Assembly (NCBI RefSeq): GCF_023065955.2 | Contig: NC_079873.1 | Coordinates: forward strand, 5,656,566 to 5,720,565 | Direction of reading: 5' to 3' | DNA from: Ursus arctos | Lineage: Eukaryota > Chordata > Mammalia > Carnivora > Ursidae | Length of the DNA stretch: 64,000 bases | Shown here: piece after piece, positions 54,696-64,000 of the stretch | Position numbering within the stretch: position 1 is the stretch's first letter | Layout: the number at the start of each line of letters is the position of its first letter | Program-made: the position numbers and the translations under genes | The notes under the pieces: model-generated | What the model was told of the DNA's origin: nothing | The model's input: only the letters and a program-made list of their open reading frames with translations | Databases searched by the model: none

Positions 54696-55572
54696 ATATG
54701 TACATAAAATTTTAGCCCTAACTTCATATGGTTGTTCAAAAAAGGAGTCTCTTGCTTTTTTTCCCCCTGAAATTGTCTGGTAAATAATGGGACTGGACTA
54801 TATAAATCTTGCCCTCCTAAAAATATGTTAAAAATATTATACAAGTCCTCGGCTCTTGAACAATAGATCAAAATACAGATGGATGTCTGTTGAAAGGTAG
54901 TCTCACCTCTAAATATGTTTTCCAATGGTCAGTGTAAGACTTAACAAGCGAATACATTCTGTCCGGAATTTTTTTAATTTCTCTGCAGCTGTGAGGACAT
55001 GATCTCATAATTCCGGATACAAAAATGTACACACAACAACAACACAGGAAAGATGTTCCCTACTTTCTTTTAGATTCTGGCCCAATGGGAAAATAACTTC
55101 CCAGATGTAGGCCATTTCGGGAATGATCAGCAAATGGGTTTGGCTGTGCTGCTTTCAAAATGGTACAGCCAAGTGTCAAAATAAAAAGAGGCGGGGGGGG
55201 GGGGGGTGACGGCGGATGGCTGGGGAGGAAGGGAGAATGCATTTCTAGTCAGATGTGCTGGAGAGATCGACCAAACCTCTGTGGAGGGCCCACCATGGCC
55301 CAGGAAATAAGAAAGGAACTGTAGGGTACAAACGTTAGATTGTAAAGGCACAGTTCTTGTTCCAAGGGGCTGCAACAGCCCGAAACACGGAAGAGAAAAT
55401 GGGAAACGAAATGCCCATATTCAAACAATGACCACTTTTAATGGTGGACAAGACCTGAGGTTATTTCTCTGCACTTCCTTGCCACTGAAGACATTTAAAG
55501 GAATCACAGGTACCAAAACACTGCACAGCAACCCACCTCCAAGTTTTTTCTCCTTCTTTCAGAAAGTACTCA
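54696..55572. other. Unassigned sequence with a G run
   Basis: Includes a run of about 14 G at 55193-55206, otherwise unique-looking, no gene or named repeat. Confidence 0.45.
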
Positions 55573-55750
55573 GGAGCGCCTGGGTGAGGCAGTCGGTTGG
55601 GCATCCACCTCTTCGTTTGGGCTCGGGTAGTGGGATCGAGCCCTGTATCAGGATCGCGCTGAGCACACAGTCTACTTGAGATTCTCTCTCTCTCCCTCTA
55701 CCCCTCCCCCACCACGATTGCCCAAGCACTCTCAAATCTTTTTTTTTTTT
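55573..55750 (+). repeat. Can-SINE, diverged, T-rich 3' end
   Basis: Begins ggagcgcctgggtgaggca, gggatcgagccctgtatcagg. The end is atypical: instead of aataaaatcttA(n) it reads ctctcaaatc followed by about 12 T (to 55750). Short flanking repeat aaagta. Possibly an old copy whose ATCTT motif expanded. Confidence 0.85.
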
Positions 55751-58022
55751 AAAGTATAACTTCTGTATAAACTTGGCATTCTTACAATTAACAGACTCCA
55801 TTTCAACTCTAGAAAGCGAGTCCCAAGTTTGTGCTATGATGCAATCTATTAACTTCCCTTTTTCTTGAATCACCCATGTAGCAGGACTTTGGGGGCAAGA
55901 CTGATGTTCAACCCAGGGGCCTGGACATCACTGGATCTCCAAAGCTGGGGTGGTCTTCTGCTCACTTCATAAAAGGTTGTTCCTCTACGGTGTGCACACT
56001 TGGAATGGCCAAGCCGTGAGGGATGCTGGCTGAAAGTAAGTAGCCTGCCAGAAAGGAAAGGTGGTGGAAATCGGAGTTATCCCAAAGAAACTGTCTGCAT
56101 GGAAGTTTGTTAGGAAACATTTCTACGTTTCCAAATGTGGGGGAATATTATGATTATTATACCCTCATGATTGGAAAGGGGCTTGGTGTTTGCATCCTAC
56201 AGGCGTCCGCTCATCGGCTGGAAAGCAAGCTAATGGCCCTGAAATGCCAAGCTCCTTGGCATATTTGGTTTCTGACAACAGCACTTGGTAACCTGTCCCG
56301 GGCACAGGACGACATATTAATATAAGGTGTGTACCCTCTTTTAAATCTGTCCTAGCATTTTACATTTGCACGTCCCTTTGTCAATTTTATTTGCAGTCCG
56401 CAAAGTATAACACTATACGTTTCAAAGGAGCACCCTTCCTCGCAGTGGTGTGGGCATTTAAAGACAGGAGCTGAGACATTTATTTAAGTCTAAAAAGGGC
56501 TGTCTCTCTCAATTACGCGTTACTAGAAAATTAAACAAGAGTCGATACACGTACATGGCATGAACCAATCACACAAACCCAGTAGGAACACAGTGAACAG
56601 GTAAAACCACCTTGAACCCGAAAGCTTTATTCTTGTTTGCATTTAGACTTTCTCAACTGTTTCAGCCTGTGTTTCAGAGGAGCTGTCAGTAAGTAACCTC
56701 CCAACTAAGAATGTAACCCATCTGGTTTGTTTTTAGATAAGCACTTACCTTGCATTACAGGGAGTGAGGAACACCAAAAATAATTTCATGTGTTTCAAAC
56801 ATATGAATATTAATGCATTATAATATTATAGTGGATTGAAAAAAAGGTGTAAAAATAAGGAGAAAAACATCTCTGAATTTCTTAAGTAAATGAATTCCCA
56901 ATATTTCTCTGGTCCCACGCGCTGCTATGATTAATGACATTTTTGGAAAGTGATGAATTGCTTTGCAAAATTAATGTTTCTTGTTTCATTAAAGGGACTC
57001 ATATTTTTATTTCTGGACTCATATAATCATCACTTCTTTGGACATAACAGACATTAACTATGAAATTTTAAAAACCATCAGTGATGATTAGATGCTAAAT
57101 TGAGGGAAACAAGCATTTTTGTTGGCTGGAGGTAACTTGAGATCCTGCGCATACCAAGTAGGAAAACTCACTTCCCCAAGATAAAGATTCGGATCACCAT
57201 ACGTTATACAATTTAAGTGGTAACAACTTATCCATCTTGCCTTACGAAGAAAAAAGGCAATATGAAAAACAAAATTATCTATTTTTGAGGTCACTGTAAC
57301 AACGTTTTCTCAAGTTGGTGGGATATTAATAACTTGAACAGTAAAAAGATTAAGTGACAAATGTTACAATTTAGAACAAAAGGGCAAATACAACGTGCAT
57401 TAAAAGTTTCATCCTCTTGATGGGTTATTGTTTCTCAGATTTCCCTCAGGACAGATTGGAGCCCTTGGGGTATGAAAGAACCCCAATTTGGCACCATGTT
57501 CTTTTCATGTGTAGCCTCCTCGCTGCCCAATTTTTGTGCTCACAGAGAGACTAGAAAGAATCATAAAGTATAAACACACTCCCAGAACCAAAACAAAAAC
57601 AAAGAGAGCCAACACAGAAGGCACAGTGAGTTCTTGAAAGCAGTTATCCCGCACAGACGAGCTACAATCACCGCTTGCAAATACTCCGAATCTGTCCCAC
57701 CGCCATACACAAGGCCGCCAAGAAGCAAGAGCAAGGCTGAAGTGCCCAGACCACGGTTACTCCCAGACAGTGAACTCAGACTCTGTGACATCAAGGAGCC
57801 CAGCTATTTCCAAAACATTTCTGCAAGGATCACACTAACACGCTGCTATTTTGCTGGACAAGTCAAGTGGTGATGGACAAAATCCACTGATAGGAGAAAA
57901 ACAACTCTAAGAAATTATGCTTGCACATTAAACCGTCATGTATGGAGATTTTAAATGATACATGATTATAATAGTTTCTTTCTTCACTTCAAAACTCTTT
58001 GCAACTATTTGCTTCAACTTTT
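55751..58022. other. Unassigned sequence, no gene seen
   Basis: Over 2 kb without a named repeat, mostly AT-rich after 56300. The stretch 56110-56330 is compositionally distinct but has no frame over about 72 codons. Frames at 57561-57873 overlap on opposite strands. Confidence 0.45.
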
Positions 58023-58214
58023 TTTTTTAAAGATTTTATTTATTTATTTGACAGAGATGACAGCCAGCAAGAGAGGGAACACAAGCAGGGGGAGTGGGAG
58101 AGGAAGAAGCGGGCTCATAGCGCAGGAGCCTGATGTGGGGCTTGATCCCATAACACCAGGATCACGCCCTGAGCTGAAGGCAGACGCTTAACGACTGTGC
58201 CACCCAGGTGCCCC
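58023..58214 (-). repeat. Can-SINE, antisense, younger subtype, TSD
   Basis: Plus strand: T-run, aaagattttatttatttatt, gacagccagcaagagaggg, ctgagctgaaggcagacgc, ending acccaggtgcccc. Perfect 17-bp direct repeat tatttgcttcaactttt (58006-58022; 58215-58231). Confidence 0.96.
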
Positions 58215-58231
58215 TATTTGCTTCAACTTTT

Positions 58232-58629
58232 GAGGGCGGGAAGTACATCTCACTTATGTGGGATCCCTAGAACCTAAGATACTTGGAAGATGATTGTCTT
58301 TGACAGATTCTTATTGGATGGAAGAAAAATGTGGATGGTTAAATGCACAAGGGATGGGTGTTGATGGACTGGTATTTTTTAAGGCTTTTTTTATCATGCC
58401 ATTACTCTTTCAATTATCCACAATCGTGCTACTCTGTGATGCAATGGTGCCTCCGGGAGCCAATGAAAATGTAGGAATATTTCCCCCCAAAACTCCATGA
58501 TTCTCAATTATGTTACAGTTGCTATTTCCACTCTGTCTTCTTTCACTGTTAACATTCTGAGAAGCAGGATCATTTAATATAAGTATTTGGGAATAGGACA
58601 ATGAGTGCTTGAGTTTTTGCTATAAAGCC
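58232..58629. other. Unassigned sequence
   Basis: No repeat or exon recognised; frames of 68 codons or less on both strands. Confidence 0.5.
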
Positions 58630-58770
58630 TTGGTTACCTCACTTCCAGACCTTCAGTTTTCTTATCTGTAGAAGAAAAATAACACTCGTGACCTCACAGA
58701 GTTGCTGAGGAGGTCAAACAGATATTTTATGTGAAACCACTTTGTCAACACCAAGACCCTGTAAAATGCA
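58630..58770 (+). repeat. MIR fragment
   Basis: Sense MIR words: ttggttacctcacttccag, ccttcagttttcttatctgt, gacctcacagagttgctgagg, aggtcaaacagatattttatg, aaccactttgtcaacacc. Confidence 0.75.
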
Positions 58771-61151
58771 ATGCTAACTACATTCTAACTTTGGCTCAGT
58801 AATTCGGGAGAGCTTCTTCTTTGGGCCCACCCCCACGAGTTCAGACCGGGGTCCTGTTGCAGGCATGATGGCAAGGAGATGGGAAGGGCAGCCTCCTTCC
58901 ACCTTCTTAAGCTCACTTGGGGCTCTTTGTTACGGGTGCTGGCAAGAGCTCCATAAAGATCAGATGAAGAGCATTAGACCTGCCAGCAGTGTAGCCTGCG
59001 GTTCAACCAGAGAACCTGATCTTGGTTCAGCAAGAACCAGGAAGAAGAGCTGAACACACACCTCCAAGTGTCATAATGGCCTGGGCATGTTGTGAAACTG
59101 ATCTGTAGAACAAGGGACGTGAGCTTTGTTACAGCTCCAGGGACAAGTCCCCAAACGCTGGCTGCTAGCTGACGGGCTGACGCTCTACCACGTCCCTGAG
59201 GAGCACTCAGAGTCCCCCGACAGCCAGACCGAACTGCTGCAAGACTCCGCATTTACTCATGTTGTTCCTCTGGGCCGGAGTAACCCAACGTTCGCGGTTC
59301 GGCTCACGTGTCCATCTCCTCTAGAGCAGGGATCTACAGTTTTCTTCAAAACCACTGCAACCCATCCCTATTAGCTGAAATAAAAGGAACGGATTAACCC
59401 CTGTTGTTGTTTTTTTAAGGGAGAAACAGAATGAGCGTCTGCAGCCTGTGATGTACATTAAAACGAGCCATAAGCACTGCTCGCTCCCATTTTCCTTTAC
59501 TTATTGGCTATCAGGGATAACGACTTTTATCCAACCTTCTTCACCACCAGGGAAGATGCCTCCACTCATCATTTGGAACCAGTGTGTGAAATCCAAGGGT
59601 ATAACACCAATTCCAGGTCCTGGGGGATGTGGCTCCCTGGTTGCTGGCTGAGGAAAACCAAACAAATAATTGGTCCTCCTTTTCATCTTCCTAGAGCTGC
59701 AGGGGGTACTGTGCTTAATGCTGTCCCCTCACCCCATCACCAGCCATACGACTATTAAGAGCTTGCTTTAACAGTGCATACATTTCACATGGACAGTAAA
59801 GGAGCATGATGGGCTTATATGTTGGCCTCAAAGTTTTGAAAACTTTTTACTGAAATCATCAGGAGATATAACCTAAATCCAAGCACAGAAAATGTTCTCA
59901 TTCTAAGTGCTTCTTCATTTAGAAGCCTTTTTTAATTTGTATAAAAGCTCAGGATTTTTTTTAAAGGGATAGTGGGGAAAAGAGATGAAAGCTGGTTCTC
60001 TTTCCCTGCTTTCTACCATCTGTATGTCCTTGAACAAGTCGTTTTTAAAAGCATCAAGTTGTCCAATCTGAAAAACAACTGTGTTGACTTAGATGAGGAA
60101 TCTCTTAAGGTAGGTAGGTGTCTGAGATTGGGTTTCCTAGAAGCAGAGGCTGGAAAGGGGCTTCCTGCATCTGTGATATCTTGGGGGAAGCCCTCAGTGG
60201 AAACAGGAAGAAGGAACCAGGAGAAGGAGTAAGCAGGGAAGGGATCTCAGCTGGAGACATGCAGAAGCGTGGTCCCATGCAATGCTCTGGCACAAATTGC
60301 ACTAAAAAGTTATTTCCACAAGGGGCTGGCCTCCTGTGGCCTCCAGCAGGGAGCCAACGGCAAGATTTGCCTTCATCAAGAGAGGAGGATACACTGCTTG
60401 GCTGGCAAGATGGTGCCCACCAGCAAAAAGTTAGTCTCTAAGGGGGAGCAGCTGTAAGCCATTAGCAGCTGACACAGGAGCTGGGGGTTAAGGAGGTGAG
60501 GGACAGAAGGTCACCAACAGCATCTACCGAGAAGGAATAGGTGTCTATGACCTACTGTCAATATTTCAGAGAATCCAAACGAAATTACACATTTTCCTAA
60601 GATGATGGTACCAGGGTAACTAAAAGGTCAGGAAGACAGCTTTATCGGTCTGCTCAGTAATGCGGACGACCTCCTGCTGATCTGAAGCTTGAAAGAGTTA
60701 GGGGTATCTTTGATTAATGTAAAGAGGAAAAACTAGGTCATACTTAATAAATGCCATATGTTGATAGACTACACACTTCCACACCGCGGGCTCTAGAGTA
60801 CGTGAAACAGAAATGTGCGAGGCAGCCTTAGATGGAACTCGAAAGGTCTGTGAGCTCAGACAAGTCTTCCAAAGGGTAAGTTAAGCACTAATTTGCACAA
60901 GGGCACTGCGATGGGGGCATCTGCAATTTTCCTGGTCCTGTTTTCCATATATAAAATGTATTTTGATAATATCAATATGCTGCTCTGTTGTCCCAAGCAC
61001 AAACGCCCCACCCAAAATTGTGAGAGGAGAATTCTATAAAGCATTGCCAAGTTATGCAAAGGAACCTCTCCATGCCTGAATTAATACAAGCAGAGCCCAC
61101 TAACCCTTTCATAAACTTCTCTAACCCTATAGATTTGTTCTGTTGTTTAAA
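58771..61151. other. Unassigned sequence, no gene supported
   Basis: Frames up to 107 codons (60118-60441 plus) with no domain. The segment about 60118-60490 (tgagattgggtttcctagaag, cagaggctggaaagggg) has the look of an old interspersed repeat that I cannot name. Confidence 0.42.
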
Positions 61152-61254
61152 GCTCTTTATTTTTAAGTAATCTCTACACCCAATGTGCGGCTGAAACTCA
61201 CAACCCTGGGATCAAGGGTCACGGGCTCCACCCACTGAGCCAGTCAGGTGCCCC
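61152..61254 (-). repeat. Short Can-SINE, antisense
   Basis: Plus strand: gctctttatttttaagtaat, ctctacacccaatgtgcgg, gggatcaagggtcacggg, cactgagccagtcaggtgcccc. Leftmost of three antisense SINEs in a row. Confidence 0.9.
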
Positions 61255-61271
61255 CTAACCCTACCGTTTTT

Positions 61272-61468
61272 TGTTTTTTGTTTTTAAGATTTTATTTATT
61301 TAACAGAGATAGAGACAGCCAGCGAGAGAGGGAACACAGCAGGGGGAGTGGGAGAGGAAGAAGCAGGCTCACAGTGGAGGAGCCTGATGTGGGGCTCGAT
61401 CCCATAACGCCGGGATCACGCCCTGAGCCAAAGGCAGACGCTTAACCGCTGTGCCACCCAGGCGCCCC
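61272..61468 (-). repeat. Can-SINE, antisense, younger subtype, nested pair member
   Basis: Plus strand: tttgtttttaagattttat, gacagccagcgagagaggg, ccataacgccgggatcacg, ending acccaggcgcccc at 61468. Its left target duplication is ctaaccctaccgtttt (61254-61269), but the matching copy lies beyond the next SINE. Confidence 0.95.
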
Positions 61469-61667
61469 TGTTTTTTTTTTTAAGACTTTTTTTTTTTTTT
61501 TATGTGACAGAGGGACAGCCAGCGAGAGAGGGAACACAGCAGGGGAGTGGGAGAGGAAGAAGCAGGCTCCCAGCGGAGGAGCCCGATGTGGGACTCGATC
61601 CCGGAACGCTGGGATCACGCCCTGAGCCGAAGGCAGACGCTTAACGACTGCGCTACCCAGGCGCCCC
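61469..61667 (-). repeat. Can-SINE, antisense, younger subtype, nested pair member
   Basis: Plus strand: T-rich start taagactttttttttt, tgacagagggacagccagc, cggaacgctgggatcacgc, ending ctacccaggcgcccc at 61667. Followed by ctaactctaccgtttt (61668-61683), the partner of 61254-61269. The two SINEs thus share one duplication pair. Confidence 0.95.
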
Positions 61668-61683
61668 TAACTCTACCGTTTTA

Positions 61684-62929
61684 TACCCATTCACAGAAAT
61701 ATACGAGGACAGGTTATACAGGGTAATCTGTGGAATCCATTTCAAAGAAATAATAACCTAATTTATGATTAAGTTTTTCATGTGGAAACACACCAACGTG
61801 AACTTATAACTCTTTAAATTAGGCCTTCAACCACACATACATGCATATAGGGTATCATATGTAAATACACACGGATATATATGAACATATACAATATAAA
61901 CATATATAGGAGTATATATTTCTTAATGATATTGTGCACAAAGAAATAAGCAAGTCAGTAAGTGTTTTTTAATGCGGTCTTAAAATGTTCTGTAATAGTC
62001 ACAATAAGATAGACTTTTAAATCACATTCAAGGAGAAACACTACATTGCAAACAAAAAATTTGCCATGAATAGCCTAATGTTTACTTTTGGTTAAATTCA
62101 GAAACTCTTAGAACCACAGCCAGAGATCCGGGGAACTCTGACCAGGAAATACAAAGGCCAAAGCTGAGGATGGCCTTTCTTCCAGGGACGCCCGGCCATT
62201 CTGGTATGTAACTTAACCTCACTGCAGGGCAAAGCGACACACCAGGGATGGGTAAATTCACCACAAAAGTGCTCTTCCAAAAGTCTGTGAGCCTAGGGCT
62301 GATCTGTGGCTGCAACGGGGTTTGATGCGATAATTGTTTATTTACTTCTTCTTGGAGAAGAGGCTAGTCCTCTAAGTAGAATGAACTAATCACCAGCTTA
62401 GTTCTCCCTTTTGCCAAAACAAACAGCTTCCAATTACTGCTAAGAAAAGCCTCTGATCTCTCTAATCAGCTACCTAAGCGGGCCTATCCATGGTACTTCA
62501 TAGGGTGAATAATGTCCCATTAAACAAGAATCTCTTACCACTAATAAAATTCTAGACCCACAGGGCCCAGGCTGCTAGCAACCTGCTACTTATCTTCCAA
62601 CAAGAAGATCCACTTCTTCCCCGAGCAGCGCCGAATTCTGGCAAAGAAGCAGACATGTCCCCCCCTCCTCTGCTGTACATTGGCTACGATTTGTTCTCAA
62701 GTGCTATTCTCTTGAGCCTCCTTGGACAAACCAGAGGCACAGAAAGAACAGGTCCCAGGTCTCCTAATACTTAGTGCAATGACTCTATCTTTAAGGCTCA
62801 GAGACTGAGCTGCACGGTTGCCACGATGAGCACAGCCAGGGAGACAAGAGTGGTCTCTGCTAGGCATATCCCAACTAGCGTAAGAGAGGGAGTCACCCTT
62901 AAGTTACATGAGATTTGCTGAGAAAGAGA
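61684..62929. other. Unassigned sequence with AT-rich tract
   Basis: A TA/CA-rich low-complexity tract at about 61838-61922 (acacggatatatatgaac). Otherwise unique-looking; frames of 77 codons or less. Confidence 0.45.
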
Positions 62930-64000
62930 GAGTTTATTTCAGACACAGTCTTTCCTCCTTTCCCTCTTCTTTAATATCCTAGTGAAGGTGAAAAAACAAG
63001 GGGAGAGGTTATTCCCAAGTGAACATTGGTCAGCATTGTTAAGCTGGAACGCTGCAGAAAACCCTATGAGGAACCCCCATGACAAATGGGCTTCAGCCCT
63101 CCCAAGGGTTCTGCACCATTGAGGTACAAAAATCCACATGAGAGCTGCTTCATGGACATATGACCAATGCATGTGGTCCATGTGCAGGGGGACCAATGCC
63201 TGGGGCTTAATGCTCTGTGGTCACCATATTGAAATCTCAATGACTGTATCCGAGTTGGGTGTTTCATATGGGAAGTCTGAAGGAATACTAGAGCTTGTTC
63301 TGGAGGCTTGGAGCCTTGGATCAGGTGTGATCCTCCCTCCCACTGCTCCTTCACCTCCTTGGGGAAGGTTCTTGGCTCCCCACTCCCTTGTCTCTGGCAC
63401 CCCGGTCTTCACCCAGCCTCTCCCTCCCTACTCCTTGCCCCAAAACGACTGTCACACTCTGGCCCATGCAGGTACCTGGACAAGGGTCCAAGGAGGGTCT
63501 GATGCATGCATGAGCCGCAGTGTTCCAGAATACAGTGGTGACTGTCCTCATCTCATGCTGGAAGCACCACCCTGTGTTTGATGCGTGGGCAGCCAGAGTC
63601 CAAGACTTCCGGGGAGCAAGCCCATCCCTGGAGCAGGTATCTACTTGCATCCAGTGAGGAAGTTGCAATGGACTGGGCAGTTGCCCATTTGCTGTCCTCT
63701 GAAAAGTAGGAGGGGGAGATCCCTGGCTCCACTTCCTGAGGACAACATCTAGAACAAAGTGCAAGGCATTGGTCTAGAAGCTTACAGAAGAGGGTATACC
63801 AAGCAAGTGTCATGTGTGAGCAAGCAGGTATGCATCTGGCAGACTGCACATGGAGCTGGGAATGGATATCCTGTGAGGTGCTAACTTGCACTGCTTCTTT
63901 TCATGAATGGGGCCAGCACCGAGCAGGGATGTGACGCAGTTCACCCACCCGTCTCCTTTTCGGTATGAAATTCTCAACTCTTCTGTGTCAGTGGCTGTGC
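62930..64000. other. Possibly repeat-derived, unassigned
   Basis: Moderately GC-rich segment with frames up to 147 codons (63138-63581 plus) and 137 codons (63351-63764 minus) overlapping on opposite strands. Phrases such as atgtgtgagcaagcaggt, cacatggagctgggaatgg and gcagggatgtgacgcag sound like part of an interspersed (perhaps LTR) element, but I cannot name it. No coding call is justified. The segment runs off the window edge. Confidence 0.35.

Noticed and set aside
63138..63764. Overlapping 147- and 137-codon frames on opposite strands
   Set aside because: Opposing frames in GC-rich, possibly repeat-derived DNA; no motif on either translation.

Overview
This window reads as non-coding nuclear DNA of a caniform carnivoran, most likely a bear-lineage (ursid) genome. 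The main evidence is the repeats: about 27 copies of the carnivore tRNA-Lys-derived SINE (Can-SINE/SINEC). About ten belong to a younger-looking subtype whose head reads 'cagtcgttaagcgtctgcc' and whose body reads 'agggcgtgatcccgg'. From memory I associate that subtype with bears and giant panda, with seals as an alternative. I found no protein-coding exon, no functional RNA gene, no CRISPR array and no bacterial or plasmid feature. All long open frames look like chance frames or repeat remnants. The window is therefore intergenic or deep intronic, and I cannot name a neighbouring gene from it.

Layout. 1-7 kb: mostly unique sequence with one SINE (649), an L2 LINE split by a SINE (1840-2540) and a CpG-bearing, possibly regulatory block (3430-4020). 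7.09-7.77 kb: a clear CpG-island-like block, the strongest candidate functional element here. 9.7-10.7 kb: SINE cluster. 11.2-13.1 kb: hAT fragment and an internally rearranged L1 with ORF2 remnants. 14.5-16.45 kb: ancient L1 5' region with a 44-bp tandem array and an ORF1 remnant, split by a SINE. 17-23 kb: largely unique with microsatellites. 23.3-25.4 kb: a 25-bp tandem with an octamer, a MER20-like hAT, an LTR and two SINEs. 26.5-29.2 kb: L1, MIR, hAT and an antisense L2 ending beside a G-run. 29.2-30.9 kb: AT-rich, unassigned. 30.9-33.7 kb: second LTR, L1 and MIR pieces. 35-39.6 kb: MIR, old antisense LINE, SINE tandem, and a young L1 inserted in an old L1. 39.6-46.1 kb: mostly unique. 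46.1-49.5 kb: SINE, third LTR, another old repeat and a MER5A-like element. 50.9-54.7 kb: heavily nested LINE/LTR/SINE/hAT block. 55-61 kb: mostly unique with a few SINEs and a MIR. 61.15-61.67 kb: three antisense SINEs head to tail. 62.9-64 kb: possibly repeat-derived.

There is no operon or gene interaction to describe. What the window does record is the order of insertion events: target-site duplications are readable for many SINEs and two L1s, and several nestings give relative ages. All family names are from memory of consensus sequences and were not searched. Boundaries of old repeats are good to roughly 10-50 bases, and boundaries of SINEs with target-site duplications to a few bases.
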